Of a DNA stretch of 24,280 nt, positions 8,523 to 15,274 are shown in pieces. A program made the translations under genes and the position numbers. How positions within the stretch are numbered: position 1 is the first letter of the stretch; each line of letters opens with the position of its first letter. Origin of the DNA: CAZSNH01 sp052388455. GTDB lineage: Bacteria; Pseudomonadota; Alphaproteobacteria; Rhizobiales; Hyphomicrobiaceae. The notes under the pieces are model-generated. The model was not told the DNA's origin. It made no database searches and worked only from the letters and a program-made list of their open reading frames with translations. The stretch lies in the NCBI GenBank assembly GCA_052388455.1, contig JBQTIA010000102.1:1-24280 (forward strand). The letters are read 5' to 3'.

Positions 8523-9518
8523 ATGCACATCGACACCATCGGGGTCATCGGCGGCGGGGCCTGGGGCACCGCGCTGGCCGAGACGCTGGCGCGGGCCGGC
8601 CGCCAGGTCGTGCTGTGGGCGCATGAGCCGGAGACCATCGAGGACATCAACGCGCGTCACGTCAACCGCGCGTTTCTGCCGGGCGTCTCGCTGACGCCGG
8701 CACTGCGCGCCACCGATCGGCTGCGCGAGCTTGCCGAGGCCGACGCGCTCCTGATGGTGGCTCCCGCCCAGCACATGCGGCGCGTGGCCCGCGAGCTGGC
8801 ACCATCGCTGCCCGCCGGCCGGCCCGTCGTCATGTGCGCGAAGGGCATCGAGCAGGCGACCGGCAAGCTGATGGCCGATGTCATCGCGGAAACGCTCCCC
8901 GACGCGACGCTGGCCGTGCTCTCGGGCCCGAGCTTCGCCGCCGACGTGGCGCGCGGACTGCCGGCCGCCCTGACGCTGGCCTGCCGGCGCGAGGATCTGG
9001 GCGCCACGCTCGCCGAGCGGCTGGCGGGCCGCAATTTCCGTCTCTACTGGTCGAGCGACGTGACCGGAGTGGAACTCGGCGGCGCCTTGAAGAACGTGCT
9101 GGCCATCGCCGCCGGCATCGTCGACGGCAAGGGTCTCGGCGCCAGCGCGCACGCCGCGCTCGTCACCCGCGGCTTCGCTGAAATGCGGCGTTTCGGGGAA
9201 GCGCTCGGCGCACGGCCCGAGACGCTGATGGGCCTCTCCGGTCTCGGCGATCTGATCCTCACCTGCGGCAGCCCGCAGTCGCGCAACATGAGCCTCGGCC
9301 GCGCGCTCGGGCAGGGCAAGTCTCTGGCCGAAATCCTCGGCAGCCGAAACTCGGTGACGGAAGGCGTCTACACGGCCGCCGCCGTCGTCCGCATCGCGCG
9401 GTCGAAAGGCATCGAGATGCCGATCGCCGAAGCCGTCCACGCCATCCTCGAAGGCCGCGCCGGCATCGACGCCGCCATCGGCGAACTCATGAGCCGCCCG
9501 CTGAAGGCGGAGGATTGA
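8523..9518 (+). CDS. gpsA: NAD(P)H-dependent glycerol-3-phosphate dehydrogenase
   Basis: A 331-residue cytosolic enzyme reducing dihydroxyacetone phosphate to sn-glycerol 3-phosphate for phospholipid synthesis. The Rossmann motif GVIGGGAWGTALAETLARAG lies at about 7-26; MCAKGIE contains Lys107; LSGPSFAADVARG is at about 133-145; the catalytic Lys190 lies in GGALKNVLAIAAG; and GLSGLGDLILTC marks the C-terminal helical domain. The ATG at 8523 is preceded by a purine-rich GGGGGTGAG. It follows tsaD by 74 bp. Full length with no damage seen. Confidence 0.96.
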   Translation: MHIDTIGVIGGGAWGTALAETLARAGRQVVLWAHEPETIEDINARHVNRAFLPGVSLTPALRATDRLRELAEADALLMVAPAQHMRRVARELAPSLPAGRPVVMCAKGIEQATGKLMADVIAETLPDATLAVLSGPSFAADVARGLPAALTLACRREDLGATLAERLAGRNFRLYWSSDVTGVELGGALKNVLAIAAGIVDGKGLGASAHAALVTRGFAEMRRFGEALGARPETLMGLSGLGDLILTCGSPQSRNMSLGRALGQGKSLAEILGSRNSVTEGVYTAAAVVRIARSKGIEMPIAEAVHAILEGRAGIDAAIGELMSRPLKAED

Positions 9519-9570
9519 GGGAGGGGCTGGTTAGGGGACAGCGCGGACGGGGCAGGGGCTGCTAATCGAC

Positions 9571-9727
9571 CTAGGTCCGCTCGGCAATGTTCATGTAAAA
9601 GTGGAGGACATGATCAGCCAGTTGTTGCGGTGTGAACTCGCGACCACTTTCGTCGACACCAACCCAGGCATGATAGTCTGGTCGAAGGAGCCGGTATGCG
9701 TAGCGGATGGATTTCAGTTTCCTAGCC
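9571..9727 (-). pseudogene. Orphan coding-like segment beside the toxin
   Basis: Downstream of the toxin stop, another minus-strand frame is open and reads like real protein: KLKSIRYAYRLLRP, then WVGVDESGREFTPQQLADHV and LHFYMNIAERT before a stop at 9571. No ATG, GTG or convincing ribosome site starts it at this point; the frame continues upstream only as antisense-quality sequence over the toxin gene. It could be the 3' remnant of a gene whose 5' part was lost, or chance. I do not recognise the family. Confidence 0.3.
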
Positions 9728-9967
9728 TCACGACCGGACCCGAAAAAGCCAGGCAATTCCGGGCGTCTTCGACACGTGGATTGCGCGCAGACCCAGTTCA
9801 ACGTCGACGACGGCGCTTGCAGGAAAGCGAGCGAGGTGTTTCTCGATGCGCTCAAGCACACGATCACGCTTGTCGGTGACAACCCTGAGACCGAAGCGTT
9901 CGTAGCCCTGTGCGAGCAAGATTTCGAACTGGCCGAGGAACGTCTTCGAGTATCGGACGGTCCTCAT
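9728..9967 (-). CDS. RelE/ParE-family toxin, probably C-terminally truncated
   Basis: A 79-residue protein resembling type II toxins of the RelE/ParE superfamily: MRTVRYSKTFLGQFEILL, GYERFGLRVVTDKRDRVLERI, then FPASAVVDVELGLRAIHVSKTP. Family members I know continue after this Thr-Pro with two or three beta strands (a pattern like FVLLYD...LRVHFI). Here the sequence instead turns into GIAWLFRVRS and stops, so the last strands, which often carry catalytic residues, appear to be missing. The ATG at 9967 overlaps the antitoxin stop by four bases (ATGA), the usual coupling of such pairs. Toxicity is therefore doubtful. Confidence 0.7.
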   Translation of the reverse strand: MRTVRYSKTFLGQFEILLAQGYERFGLRVVTDKRDRVLERIEKHLARFPASAVVDVELGLRAIHVSKTPGIAWLFRVRS

Positions 9968-10221
9968 TCGCCAGCTTTGCCAGCGCTCAATCTTTTGAGA
10001 AAAGCATCCGTTGCTGCGCGCGCCTCGGCTGCCGAATACGTCCGGCCGGCTTTGAAATCTTCAATCGATTGCACTACGCCTGCACGCTCTTCGGCTGTCA
10101 GCTCGAACGGTACGCTTTCAGAGACCAGTGACTGCGCCACCTCGGCCAGCACCGATGCTCCCTCGTCGTCCAGCGACGGCAAGGCGGCGTGAATGATGGC
10201 AATGGCTTCGTTGCGCTTCAT
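9964..10221 (-). CDS. Antitoxin of a type II toxin-antitoxin pair
   Basis: An 85-residue acidic protein starting MKRNEAIAIIHAALPSL, with ELTAEERAGVVQSIEDFKAGRTYSAAEARA near the C-terminus. The pattern of a short N-terminal domain followed by a helix with EDFKAGR is common in antitoxins partnered with ParE/RelE toxins and fits binding in the toxin groove. It lies directly upstream of the toxin with an ATGA overlap. The start ATG at 10221 has no clear Shine-Dalgarno sequence. A palindrome, TTCTAGAA, sits just upstream and could be an autoregulatory operator. The exact antitoxin family cannot be named with certainty. Confidence 0.75.
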   Translation of the reverse strand: MKRNEAIAIIHAALPSLDDEGASVLAEVAQSLVSESVPFELTAEERAGVVQSIEDFKAGRTYSAAEARAATDAFLKRLSAGKAGE

Positions 10222-10245
10222 GGGACAATTCTAGAAGTGTTGAAT

Positions 10246-10326
10246 GGGACACGATACTTAATTCGAGCCGGTGATGACGCCGAATGGGTCTGAAGACTGG
10301 GCTGCTCGAATTTAGTATCGTGTCCC
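10246..10326. repeat. 23-bp inverted repeat with 35-bp spacer
   Basis: Arm 10246-10268 begins GGGACACGATACT. Arm 10304-10326 is its reverse complement at 22 of 23 positions (one T/A difference in the middle). The spacer is 35 bp. The left arm lies 24 bp from the antitoxin start. Terminal GGGACA-like ends bounded by inverted repeats suggest a small non-autonomous mobile element or a RAYT-related palindrome; no transposase is present in the window. Confidence 0.8.
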
Positions 10327-10577
10327 CTTGCCGCCCTTTTCTTCCCGGAAATCGAGCGCTGCAAGCGCGAGATTATCCGGGATCTTTACCGGCCCGAAGT
10401 TCCGTGAAGCGGCAGCCAATGAAGTCGGGACAACAGGGCATTAGGACTTTGCCGAAGCCCTCCGAATTAACGGTGTCGCGGCCGGAGCGCCGTTTCAGAT
10501 GCGGACCGGTAAAGATCCCGGATAGCCGAGCCCCTGCGGGGCTGCGGCTTCCGGGAAAAGTAGGGGAATGGGACAGA
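10321..10577. repeat. REPIN-like pair of ~75-bp inverted palindromic repeats
   Basis: Copy 1 (about 10321-10395) and copy 2 (about 10503-10577, opposite orientation) align over their whole length, with a perfect 19-bp core at 10374-10392 and 10506-10524. Both begin with a TGTCCC end and carry a TTTTC/CCGGAA segment. Each has an internal hairpin with the same GCA loop: stem GCGCT/AGCGC in copy 1 and AGCCCC/GGGGCT in copy 2 (read on the minus strand). The stems differ in sequence but both pair, so the structure seems maintained. This is the layout of paired REP sequences. Confidence 0.72.
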
Positions 10578-10618
10578 TTGGACCGCGGGGTCCCTTGTCC
10601 GACCTCCCCCTTGCCCGA

Positions 10619-11620
10619 TCAAGCTCCGCCCGGCGGATCGACGAACAGCTCGCTGGAGAAATAGCGCTCGGCGCAGGAGGGTGCGAAGGTGACGATGACC
10701 TTGCCGGCCATCTCCTTGCGGGCGCCAACCGCGAGTGCAGCGGCCAGATTGGCCCCGGTCGAGATGCCGCCCGGAATGCCCTCGACCTTGGCGAGCTTGC
10801 GCGAAAGATCGAAGGCCTGATCGTTCGACACTTTCACGACTTCGTCGATGAAGGCCGTTTCGAGCACGCCCGGCACGAACCCGGCGCCGATGCCCTGGAT
10901 CTTGTGCGGACCGCGATTTCCGCCTGACAGCACGGGACTGCCGTCCGGCTCGACGGCAAATATCTTGATCTGCGGATTGCGCTTCTTCAGCACGCGTCCG
11001 CATCCCGTGAGCGTGCCGCCGGTGCCCACACCGATGACCAGCGCATCGACCTTGCCGCCAGTGTCGGCCCAGATCTCTTCCGCCGTGGTCTTCTCGTGCA
11101 CCAGCGGGTTTGAGGGATTTTCGAACTGGCTCGGCTGCACGGCACCCGGCGTCGCGGCGAGCAGCTCGTTGGCGCGCTGGATGGCACCCGGCATGCCGCC
11201 GGCGGCCGGCGTCAGCACCAGCTCGGCGCCGAGGTGGGCCAGGATTTTCCGCCGCTCGATCGACATCGATTCCGGCATCACCAGTTGCAGCTTGTAGCCG
11301 CGCGCAGCACAAACGAACGCGAGCCCGATGCCCGTGTTGCCGGAGGTCGGCTCGATCAGCACCGAGTTGCCGGGCGTGATCTTCCCCTCCGCTTCGAGCA
11401 CGTCGATCATCGACACGCCGATGCGGTCCTTGACGCTCGACAGCGGATTGAAGAATTCGAGCTTCATCAGAATGTCGGCCTTGACCTTGGCGGCCGCGGC
11501 CATCTTTTTCAGCCGCACCAGAGGCGTGTGGCCGATGGTCTCGGTGATGTCGTCGTACACGCGGCCGCGGCCCCACGATTTGGTGGCCTTGAGCGTCTTG
11601 ATCTCGGCGGTCTTGGTCAT
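10619..11620 (-). CDS. cysK: Cysteine synthase A (O-acetylserine sulfhydrylase)
   Basis: A 333-residue PLP enzyme making L-cysteine from O-acetyl-L-serine and sulfide. The PLP Schiff-base Lys64 lies in NPLSSVKDRIG; the substrate loop PTSGNTGIGLA is at about 91-101; the phosphate-binding GVGTGGTLTG lies at about 197-206; the C-terminal part carries EGIPGGISTGANLAAA and TFAPSCAERYFS. The PGGISTGAN and TSGNTG forms fit CysK-type synthases better than cystathionine beta-synthase. The ATG at 11620 gives a short hydrophilic leader before the fold; an in-frame GTG at 11659 is an alternative. No cysE or sulfate genes lie nearby, so it appears monocistronic. Confidence 0.95.
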   Translation of the reverse strand: MTKTAEIKTLKATKSWGRGRVYDDITETIGHTPLVRLKKMAAAAKVKADILMKLEFFNPLSSVKDRIGVSMIDVLEAEGKITPGNSVLIEPTSGNTGIGLAFVCAARGYKLQLVMPESMSIERRKILAHLGAELVLTPAAGGMPGAIQRANELLAATPGAVQPSQFENPSNPLVHEKTTAEEIWADTGGKVDALVIGVGTGGTLTGCGRVLKKRNPQIKIFAVEPDGSPVLSGGNRGPHKIQGIGAGFVPGVLETAFIDEVVKVSNDQAFDLSRKLAKVEGIPGGISTGANLAAALAVGARKEMAGKVIVTFAPSCAERYFSSELFVDPPGGA

Positions 11621-11761
11621 GGCAGCCTGCTCTTGAAAACGAAGATTCTCGATTATCACTCGCGCTCGCTTCTGGCAGCAATCGCGCCCGGGCTCAAGCC
11701 GGCCGTCGAACCGTAGGCCCGACCCGGTACGGAGGGCAATCCTGCAAACCTGCTGAGCAAA

Positions 11762-12271
11762 TCACCGAGGGCGGGCTTTGAGTGTCCGTGGCCGCGCGCC
11801 TCGGCGGCCGGTCGACCCGAAGCCGCCCTCACCCCGCGCCGTTTTGGCGACCGCAGTTGCAACGACAAGCTCGGCCTGCTGCACTGCCGCCACGACCAGT
11901 TGTGCAATGCGCTCGCCGCGCTCGACGACGAAGGGCCTGTCGCCGAGGTTCACCAGCAGCACCTGAACCTCGCCGCGATAGTCGCTGTCGATGGTGCCCG
12001 GACTGTTGAGCACGGTGATCCCATGCCGGAGCGCCAGACCCGACCGGGGCCTCACCTGCCCCTCGAAGCCCACTGGCAGCTCCAGCACGAGTCCGGTCGG
12101 CACCAGGGATCGCGCACCGGGAGCGAGGGTCAGCGGCTGGCGGTCCGGAACGGCGGCGAGCAGATCCATCCCGGCCGCTCCGGGGGTCTGGTAGGCCGGC
12201 AGCGGCAGACCCTCGGCATGGGCGAGCCTGACGAGGCGGACTTCGGCGGTCCTGACGGGGCGGCGCGTCAT
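11762..12271 (-). CDS. dut: dUTP diphosphatase
   Basis: A 169-residue trimeric dUTPase hydrolysing dUTP to dUMP and pyrophosphate, which keeps uracil out of DNA and supplies dTMP synthesis. All five family motifs appear in order: AAGMDLLAA, PRSGLALRHG, NSPGTIDSDYRGEV with the catalytic Asp, GERIAQLV, and the flexible C-terminal RGEGGFGSTG that closes over the substrate. A basic tail of about 15 residues follows the last motif. The ATG at 12271 overlaps the coaBC stop by one base (TGATG), so the two are translationally coupled, an arrangement also common in other proteobacteria. Confidence 0.96.
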   Translation of the reverse strand: MTRRPVRTAEVRLVRLAHAEGLPLPAYQTPGAAGMDLLAAVPDRQPLTLAPGARSLVPTGLVLELPVGFEGQVRPRSGLALRHGITVLNSPGTIDSDYRGEVQVLLVNLGDRPFVVERGERIAQLVVAAVQQAELVVATAVAKTARGEGGFGSTGRRGARPRTLKARPR

Positions 12272-13545
12272 CAAACGCTGATCTCGTTGCGCGCCAGATG
12301 CAGCGAAGCCCGCGCGATCAGCCGCTCGGCCACCTCGGATTTGTCCAGGTCCGGCCAGCTCTCGACGCCCTCGGACGTGACGAGATGCACCGAGTTGCGC
12401 TCACCCCCCATGATGCCGGTTGCCGGCGAAACATCGTTGGCGACGATCCAGTCGGCACCCTTGGACTTCCGCTTTTTGCGGGCGTGCTCGATCACGGCTT
12501 CGGTCTCCGCCGCGAAGCCGATGACGAGAGCCGGCCGCTTCGGGCCGCGCATCGCAATCGTACGCAGAATATCTGGATTTTCGACCAGTTCGAGGGCCGG
12601 CGCCCCTTTGGCGCCCTTCTTGATCTTCTGCGACGCAGCCTGGGCGACCCGCCAGTCCGCAACGGCGGCGGCGAAGACCGCGATGTCGGCCGGCAGGGCC
12701 TCGCGCACGGCCGCGAGCATATCCGCCGCGGTCTCGACGTGGAGGGTCAGGACGGCCTCGGGATCGGGGACGTTGACCGGGCCGGAAACGAGCGTGACCC
12801 GTGCGCCGGCCCGCGCGGCGGCGGCGGCGATGGCGTGCCCCTGCCTGCCCGACGAGCGGTTGGCGATATAGCGCACGGGATCGATGGCCTCGTGCGTCGG
12901 ACCGCTGGTAACAAGCACGTGGCGTCCCGAGAGCGGTCCCACGACGGACGACTGAGCGCGACGCGGCGCCGTCTCTCCAAGCCGTCTGGTGATGGCTTCG
13001 ACCAGCTCCGGCACCTCGGCCAGGCGGCCGGGACCTGCTTCGCCCTTTTCCGCCATCTCCCCGGAGTTGGGACCGATGAACCGGATGCCGTCCGACCGCA
13101 GTTGAGCCACGTTCCGCTGCGTCGCCGGATGCAGCCACATGCGCGGGTTCATGGCGGGGGCCACCAGCACCGGCTTGTCGGTCGCCAGCAGGACCGCTGT
13201 GGCGAGGTCGCCGGCATGACCGCCCGCCATTTTGGCGATGAGGTCGGCGGTCGCGGGGGCAACGACGACGAGGTCCGCCTCGCGCGACAGCCGGATGTGC
13301 CCGATCTCGCGCTCGTCGTCGAGGTCGAAGAGGTCGGTGAATACGCGTTCGTTGGTCAGCGCACCGATCGAGAGCGGCGTGACGAACTCCTGCGCCGCCC
13401 GGGTCAGAACGGCCCGCGTCCTCACTCCCCGCTCCGCCAGCCGGCGCACGAGGTCGAGGCACTTGTAGGCGGCAATGCCACCACCGACGACGAGCAGAAT
13501 GCGCTGTGTCAAGGGACCTTCCGAGGGCCGTCCGAGGGTTGCCAT
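12271..13545 (-). CDS. coaBC: Bifunctional phosphopantothenoylcysteine decarboxylase/synthetase
   Basis: A protein of about 424 residues catalysing two coenzyme A steps: CTP-dependent ligation of cysteine to 4'-phosphopantothenate (CoaB) and FMN-dependent decarboxylation (CoaC). The CoaC half starts at ILLVVGGGIAAYKCLDLVRRL, with HIRLSREADLVVVAPATAD and the substrate-clamp motif PAMNPRMWLHPATQRN. The CoaB half starts at GRHVLVTSGPTHEAIDPVRYIANRSSGRQGHAIA and contains AVADWRVAQAASQKIKKG. The start is uncertain: ATG 13545 is given, but a TTG at 13512 has GGAAGG four bases upstream and begins just before the fold. Coupled to dut downstream. Confidence 0.94.
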   Translation of the reverse strand: MATLGRPSEGPLTQRILLVVGGGIAAYKCLDLVRRLAERGVRTRAVLTRAAQEFVTPLSIGALTNERVFTDLFDLDDEREIGHIRLSREADLVVVAPATADLIAKMAGGHAGDLATAVLLATDKPVLVAPAMNPRMWLHPATQRNVAQLRSDGIRFIGPNSGEMAEKGEAGPGRLAEVPELVEAITRRLGETAPRRAQSSVVGPLSGRHVLVTSGPTHEAIDPVRYIANRSSGRQGHAIAAAAARAGARVTLVSGPVNVPDPEAVLTLHVETAADMLAAVREALPADIAVFAAAVADWRVAQAASQKIKKGAKGAPALELVENPDILRTIAMRGPKRPALVIGFAAETEAVIEHARKKRKSKGADWIVANDVSPATGIMGGERNSVHLVTSEGVESWPDLDKSEVAERLIARASLHLARNEISV

Positions 13546-13694
13546 TGTTTGGCGGAGCCTTAGCATAAGATCGGGCGGCGTGGATGCGTCGGCATCATCC
13601 GCGAGCATACCGATCGGCCGCACGCCTAATTTTCGCTTTTCGGCCTCGATATCAGAGCTACGAACCGACACCTCAACCAATCGGCACACGCGGC

Positions 13695-14363
13695 ATGGGC
13701 GCTATCGGACACTTCGAACGACTGGGCCGGACCTTTGCCACCGCAATGGCCCTGGCGGCGCTCCTGCTTTTGCCGGGCCCTGGCCCCGCCGCCGCCGATA
13801 CAATCGAGGATTGTTTCGGCGACGGCAGCAGCCGGCGGATCGAAGGCTGCACGGAACTCCTGGAGATGCCGGGGCTCAATCCCACAGACAAGAGCCTCGC
13901 CTATGCCATGCGGGCCCTCGGCTACTCGCTCAAGGGCCAGCACGACCTTGCGCTTCCCGACTACGACATGGCGATCAGCCTCGATCCTCAGTCCGCAATC
14001 GCCCTCAACAACCGGGCATGGACGCTGTTCCGCGCCGGCACGCCCGAGAAGGGACTGGCCGACGTCGAACGCTCGCTGACGCTGATGCCTGGCAGCGCTC
14101 ACGCCCACGACACCCGCGGGCACATCTTCCAGGCGACCGGAGAGCCGCAGAAGGCGATCCGCGACTACATCGCCGCCATGCGCTTCGGCGGCGAGCGGAT
14201 CATCAAGCTCTATCAGTGCGGGCTGATGACGGCGGGCCTGTACAAGGGTGAAATCAGCGGATTGTTCACATCCGATCTCCGGCGGGCACTGGAGACCTGC
14301 GTCTATCGGCTCGGCTGCGACCCACTCCCGCCCGACGAGGACTGCCGCTATACGACCTCCTGA
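13695..14363 (+). CDS. Secreted TPR-repeat protein of unknown function
   Basis: A 222-residue protein with an N-terminal signal peptide: basic start, hydrophobic core MALAALLLLPGPG, and probable cleavage after AAA near residue 34. Three TPR units follow at about residues 67-100, 101-134 and 135-168 (for example ALPDYDMAISLDPQSAIALN). Six cysteines remain after the signal: one pair near the mature N-terminus (C40, C52) and four in the C-terminal part, which suggests periplasmic disulfides. The last 50 residues are not TPR. The start at 13695 was chosen because the signal peptide begins there; the ribosome site is weak. It diverges from coaBC. A scaffold role is likely, with partner unknown. 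Confidence 0.8.
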   Translation: MGAIGHFERLGRTFATAMALAALLLLPGPGPAAADTIEDCFGDGSSRRIEGCTELLEMPGLNPTDKSLAYAMRALGYSLKGQHDLALPDYDMAISLDPQSAIALNNRAWTLFRAGTPEKGLADVERSLTLMPGSAHAHDTRGHIFQATGEPQKAIRDYIAAMRFGGERIIKLYQCGLMTAGLYKGEISGLFTSDLRRALETCVYRLGCDPLPPDEDCRYTTS

Positions 14364-14430
14364 CAAATCCCATCCTGGCGCGCCGCGGCCAAAGGCCCGG
14401 ACTGCCCGTCCCCTTCCGGAGCCCTTCTCG

Positions 14431-14901
14431 ATGCGCCACTTCGTAACTTCGCTGACCTTGCTGTTGCTGGCCCTCGTGTCTCCAACGGCTGCCCATGCTG
14501 CGGACGCCGCCATTACCGTCGAGAACCTGTGGGCACGGGCGACCCCGGGGGGTGCCACGGTCGGGGCGGCCTACGGGGTGATCCGCAACGCCGGTGCCGA
14601 CGCAGACCGGCTGATGGCCATCGCGACGCCGCTGGCGGGCCGGGCCGAAATTCATACCCATTCGGAACTCGACGGCGTCATGCAGATGCGGCGCATCGAG
14701 GCCCTCGACATCGCGGCCGGCGGCAGCGCAGTGCTCGCGCCCGGCGGACATCACCTTATGCTGTTCGACCTGAAGCAGCCTCTCAAGGCCGGGGATCGCG
14801 TGCCTCTGACGCTGATCTTCGAGAAGGCCGGCGTCGTTACAGCCGATGCCGAGATCATGGCCATCGGCGCCGCCGGCCCAGGAACCGCCGGCAGCCATTG
14901 A
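14431..14901 (+). CDS. Periplasmic copper chaperone PCu(A)C
   Basis: A 156-residue secreted protein with a clear signal peptide (MRHFVTSLTLLLLALVSPTAAHA). The mature part starts AITVENLWARATPGG, typical of the PCu(A)C (DUF461) family, which carries Cu(I) in the periplasm to the CuA site of cytochrome oxidase, often with Sco. The family metal motif H(M)X10MX21HXM is met exactly: H75, M86, H108 and M110. The ATG at 14431 has GGAG about 9 bases upstream. It lies 67 bp after the TPR gene on the same strand. No oxidase subunit or Sco is visible in the window. Confidence 0.93.
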   Translation: MRHFVTSLTLLLLALVSPTAAHAADAAITVENLWARATPGGATVGAAYGVIRNAGADADRLMAIATPLAGRAEIHTHSELDGVMQMRRIEALDIAAGGSAVLAPGGHHLMLFDLKQPLKAGDRVPLTLIFEKAGVVTADAEIMAIGAAGPGTAGSH

Positions 14902-15042
14902 ACCGTCGCCGTTCGATGCCCGCCGGGCGTGCGGCGGTCGCGCTGCGGTCGCGCTGCGGCGCAGCAAAAAGATTCTCTCGAGTTCAAGCCCGGAATTCGC
15001 GGAGCGCAGACGAGAAATTTTGCGACACCCATTTACGATTGC

Positions 15043-15071
15043 TTGACAGCACGGGGCCGCTCTCACATTGT
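15043..15071 (+). promoter_or_regulatory. Candidate sigma-70 promoter for the aldolase
   Basis: A perfect TTGACA at 15043-15048 is followed after 17 bases by CATTGT (15066-15071), in a local AT-richer dip. Transcription from here would give a leader of about 195 nt before the ATG at 15275. Confidence 0.45.
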
Positions 15072-15131
15072 CCGCCACGTCGAATAGAACCGCCGGGCGT
15101 CTAATAACTACGAGTGCGCTGAAGGACGGTC

Positions 15132-15231
15132 CAAGTCAAGGGAGACACGGGGAGGGGCGGCGCTGAAGCGTCGCCCTGACTTGTTTCAAGTCCCCGCCAT
15201 CGCCGCGTCGGTGGGCTGGTGTCACAAGTCA
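15132..15231 (+). promoter_or_regulatory. Structured 5' leader with competing stems
   Basis: Hairpin 1 pairs 15155-15164 with 15167-15176 (10 pairs, one G-U). Hairpin 2 pairs GACTTG (15178-15183) with CAAGTC (15187-15192) around a TTT loop. The same GACTTG can instead pair with CAAGTC at 15132-15137, or with ACAAGTCA at 15224-15231 (8 pairs using 15177-15184). Mutually exclusive stems are what an attenuator or riboswitch would show, but no known class is recognised. Confidence 0.35.
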
Positions 15232-15274
15232 CGTTTTCCGTCCTCGATGCCAAACGGCTTCCGCCCGGCTCCCC

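Larger units (their letters stand above)
10222..10618. other. 397-bp intergenic region rich in inverted repeats
   Basis: The stretch between the antitoxin and cysK holds no credible gene. Short open frames exist but show no start signals or protein-like composition. It contains two overlapping inverted-repeat systems described separately (10246-10326 and 10321-10577) and a small hairpin GGACC/GGTCC at 10580-10593 beyond the cysK stop. No T-tract follows on the cysK strand, so I do not call it an intrinsic terminator. Confidence 0.7.
14902..15274. other. 373-bp intergenic region with promoter and structured leader
   Basis: There is no credible gene between the copper chaperone and the aldolase. 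The stretch contains an 11-bp tandem duplication (GCGGTCGCGCT at 14934-14944 and 14945-14955), a sigma-70-like promoter at 15043-15071, and a leader of roughly 200 nt. The leader carries two adjacent hairpins and repeated CAAGTC motifs, reported separately. No Shine-Dalgarno sequence is evident just before the aldolase ATG. Confidence 0.6.

Noticed and set aside
10246..10577. CRISPR array
   Set aside because: The repeats are inverted pairs rather than regularly spaced direct repeats, and no cas-like gene is present.
10580..10593. GGACC/GGTCC hairpin after cysK
   Set aside because: Short stem and no T-run on the cysK strand; it may belong to the neighbouring repeat element.
14934..14955. 11-bp tandem duplication GCGGTCGCGCT after the copper chaperone gene
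   Set aside because: Only two units in a GC-rich spacer; most likely slippage with no visible function.
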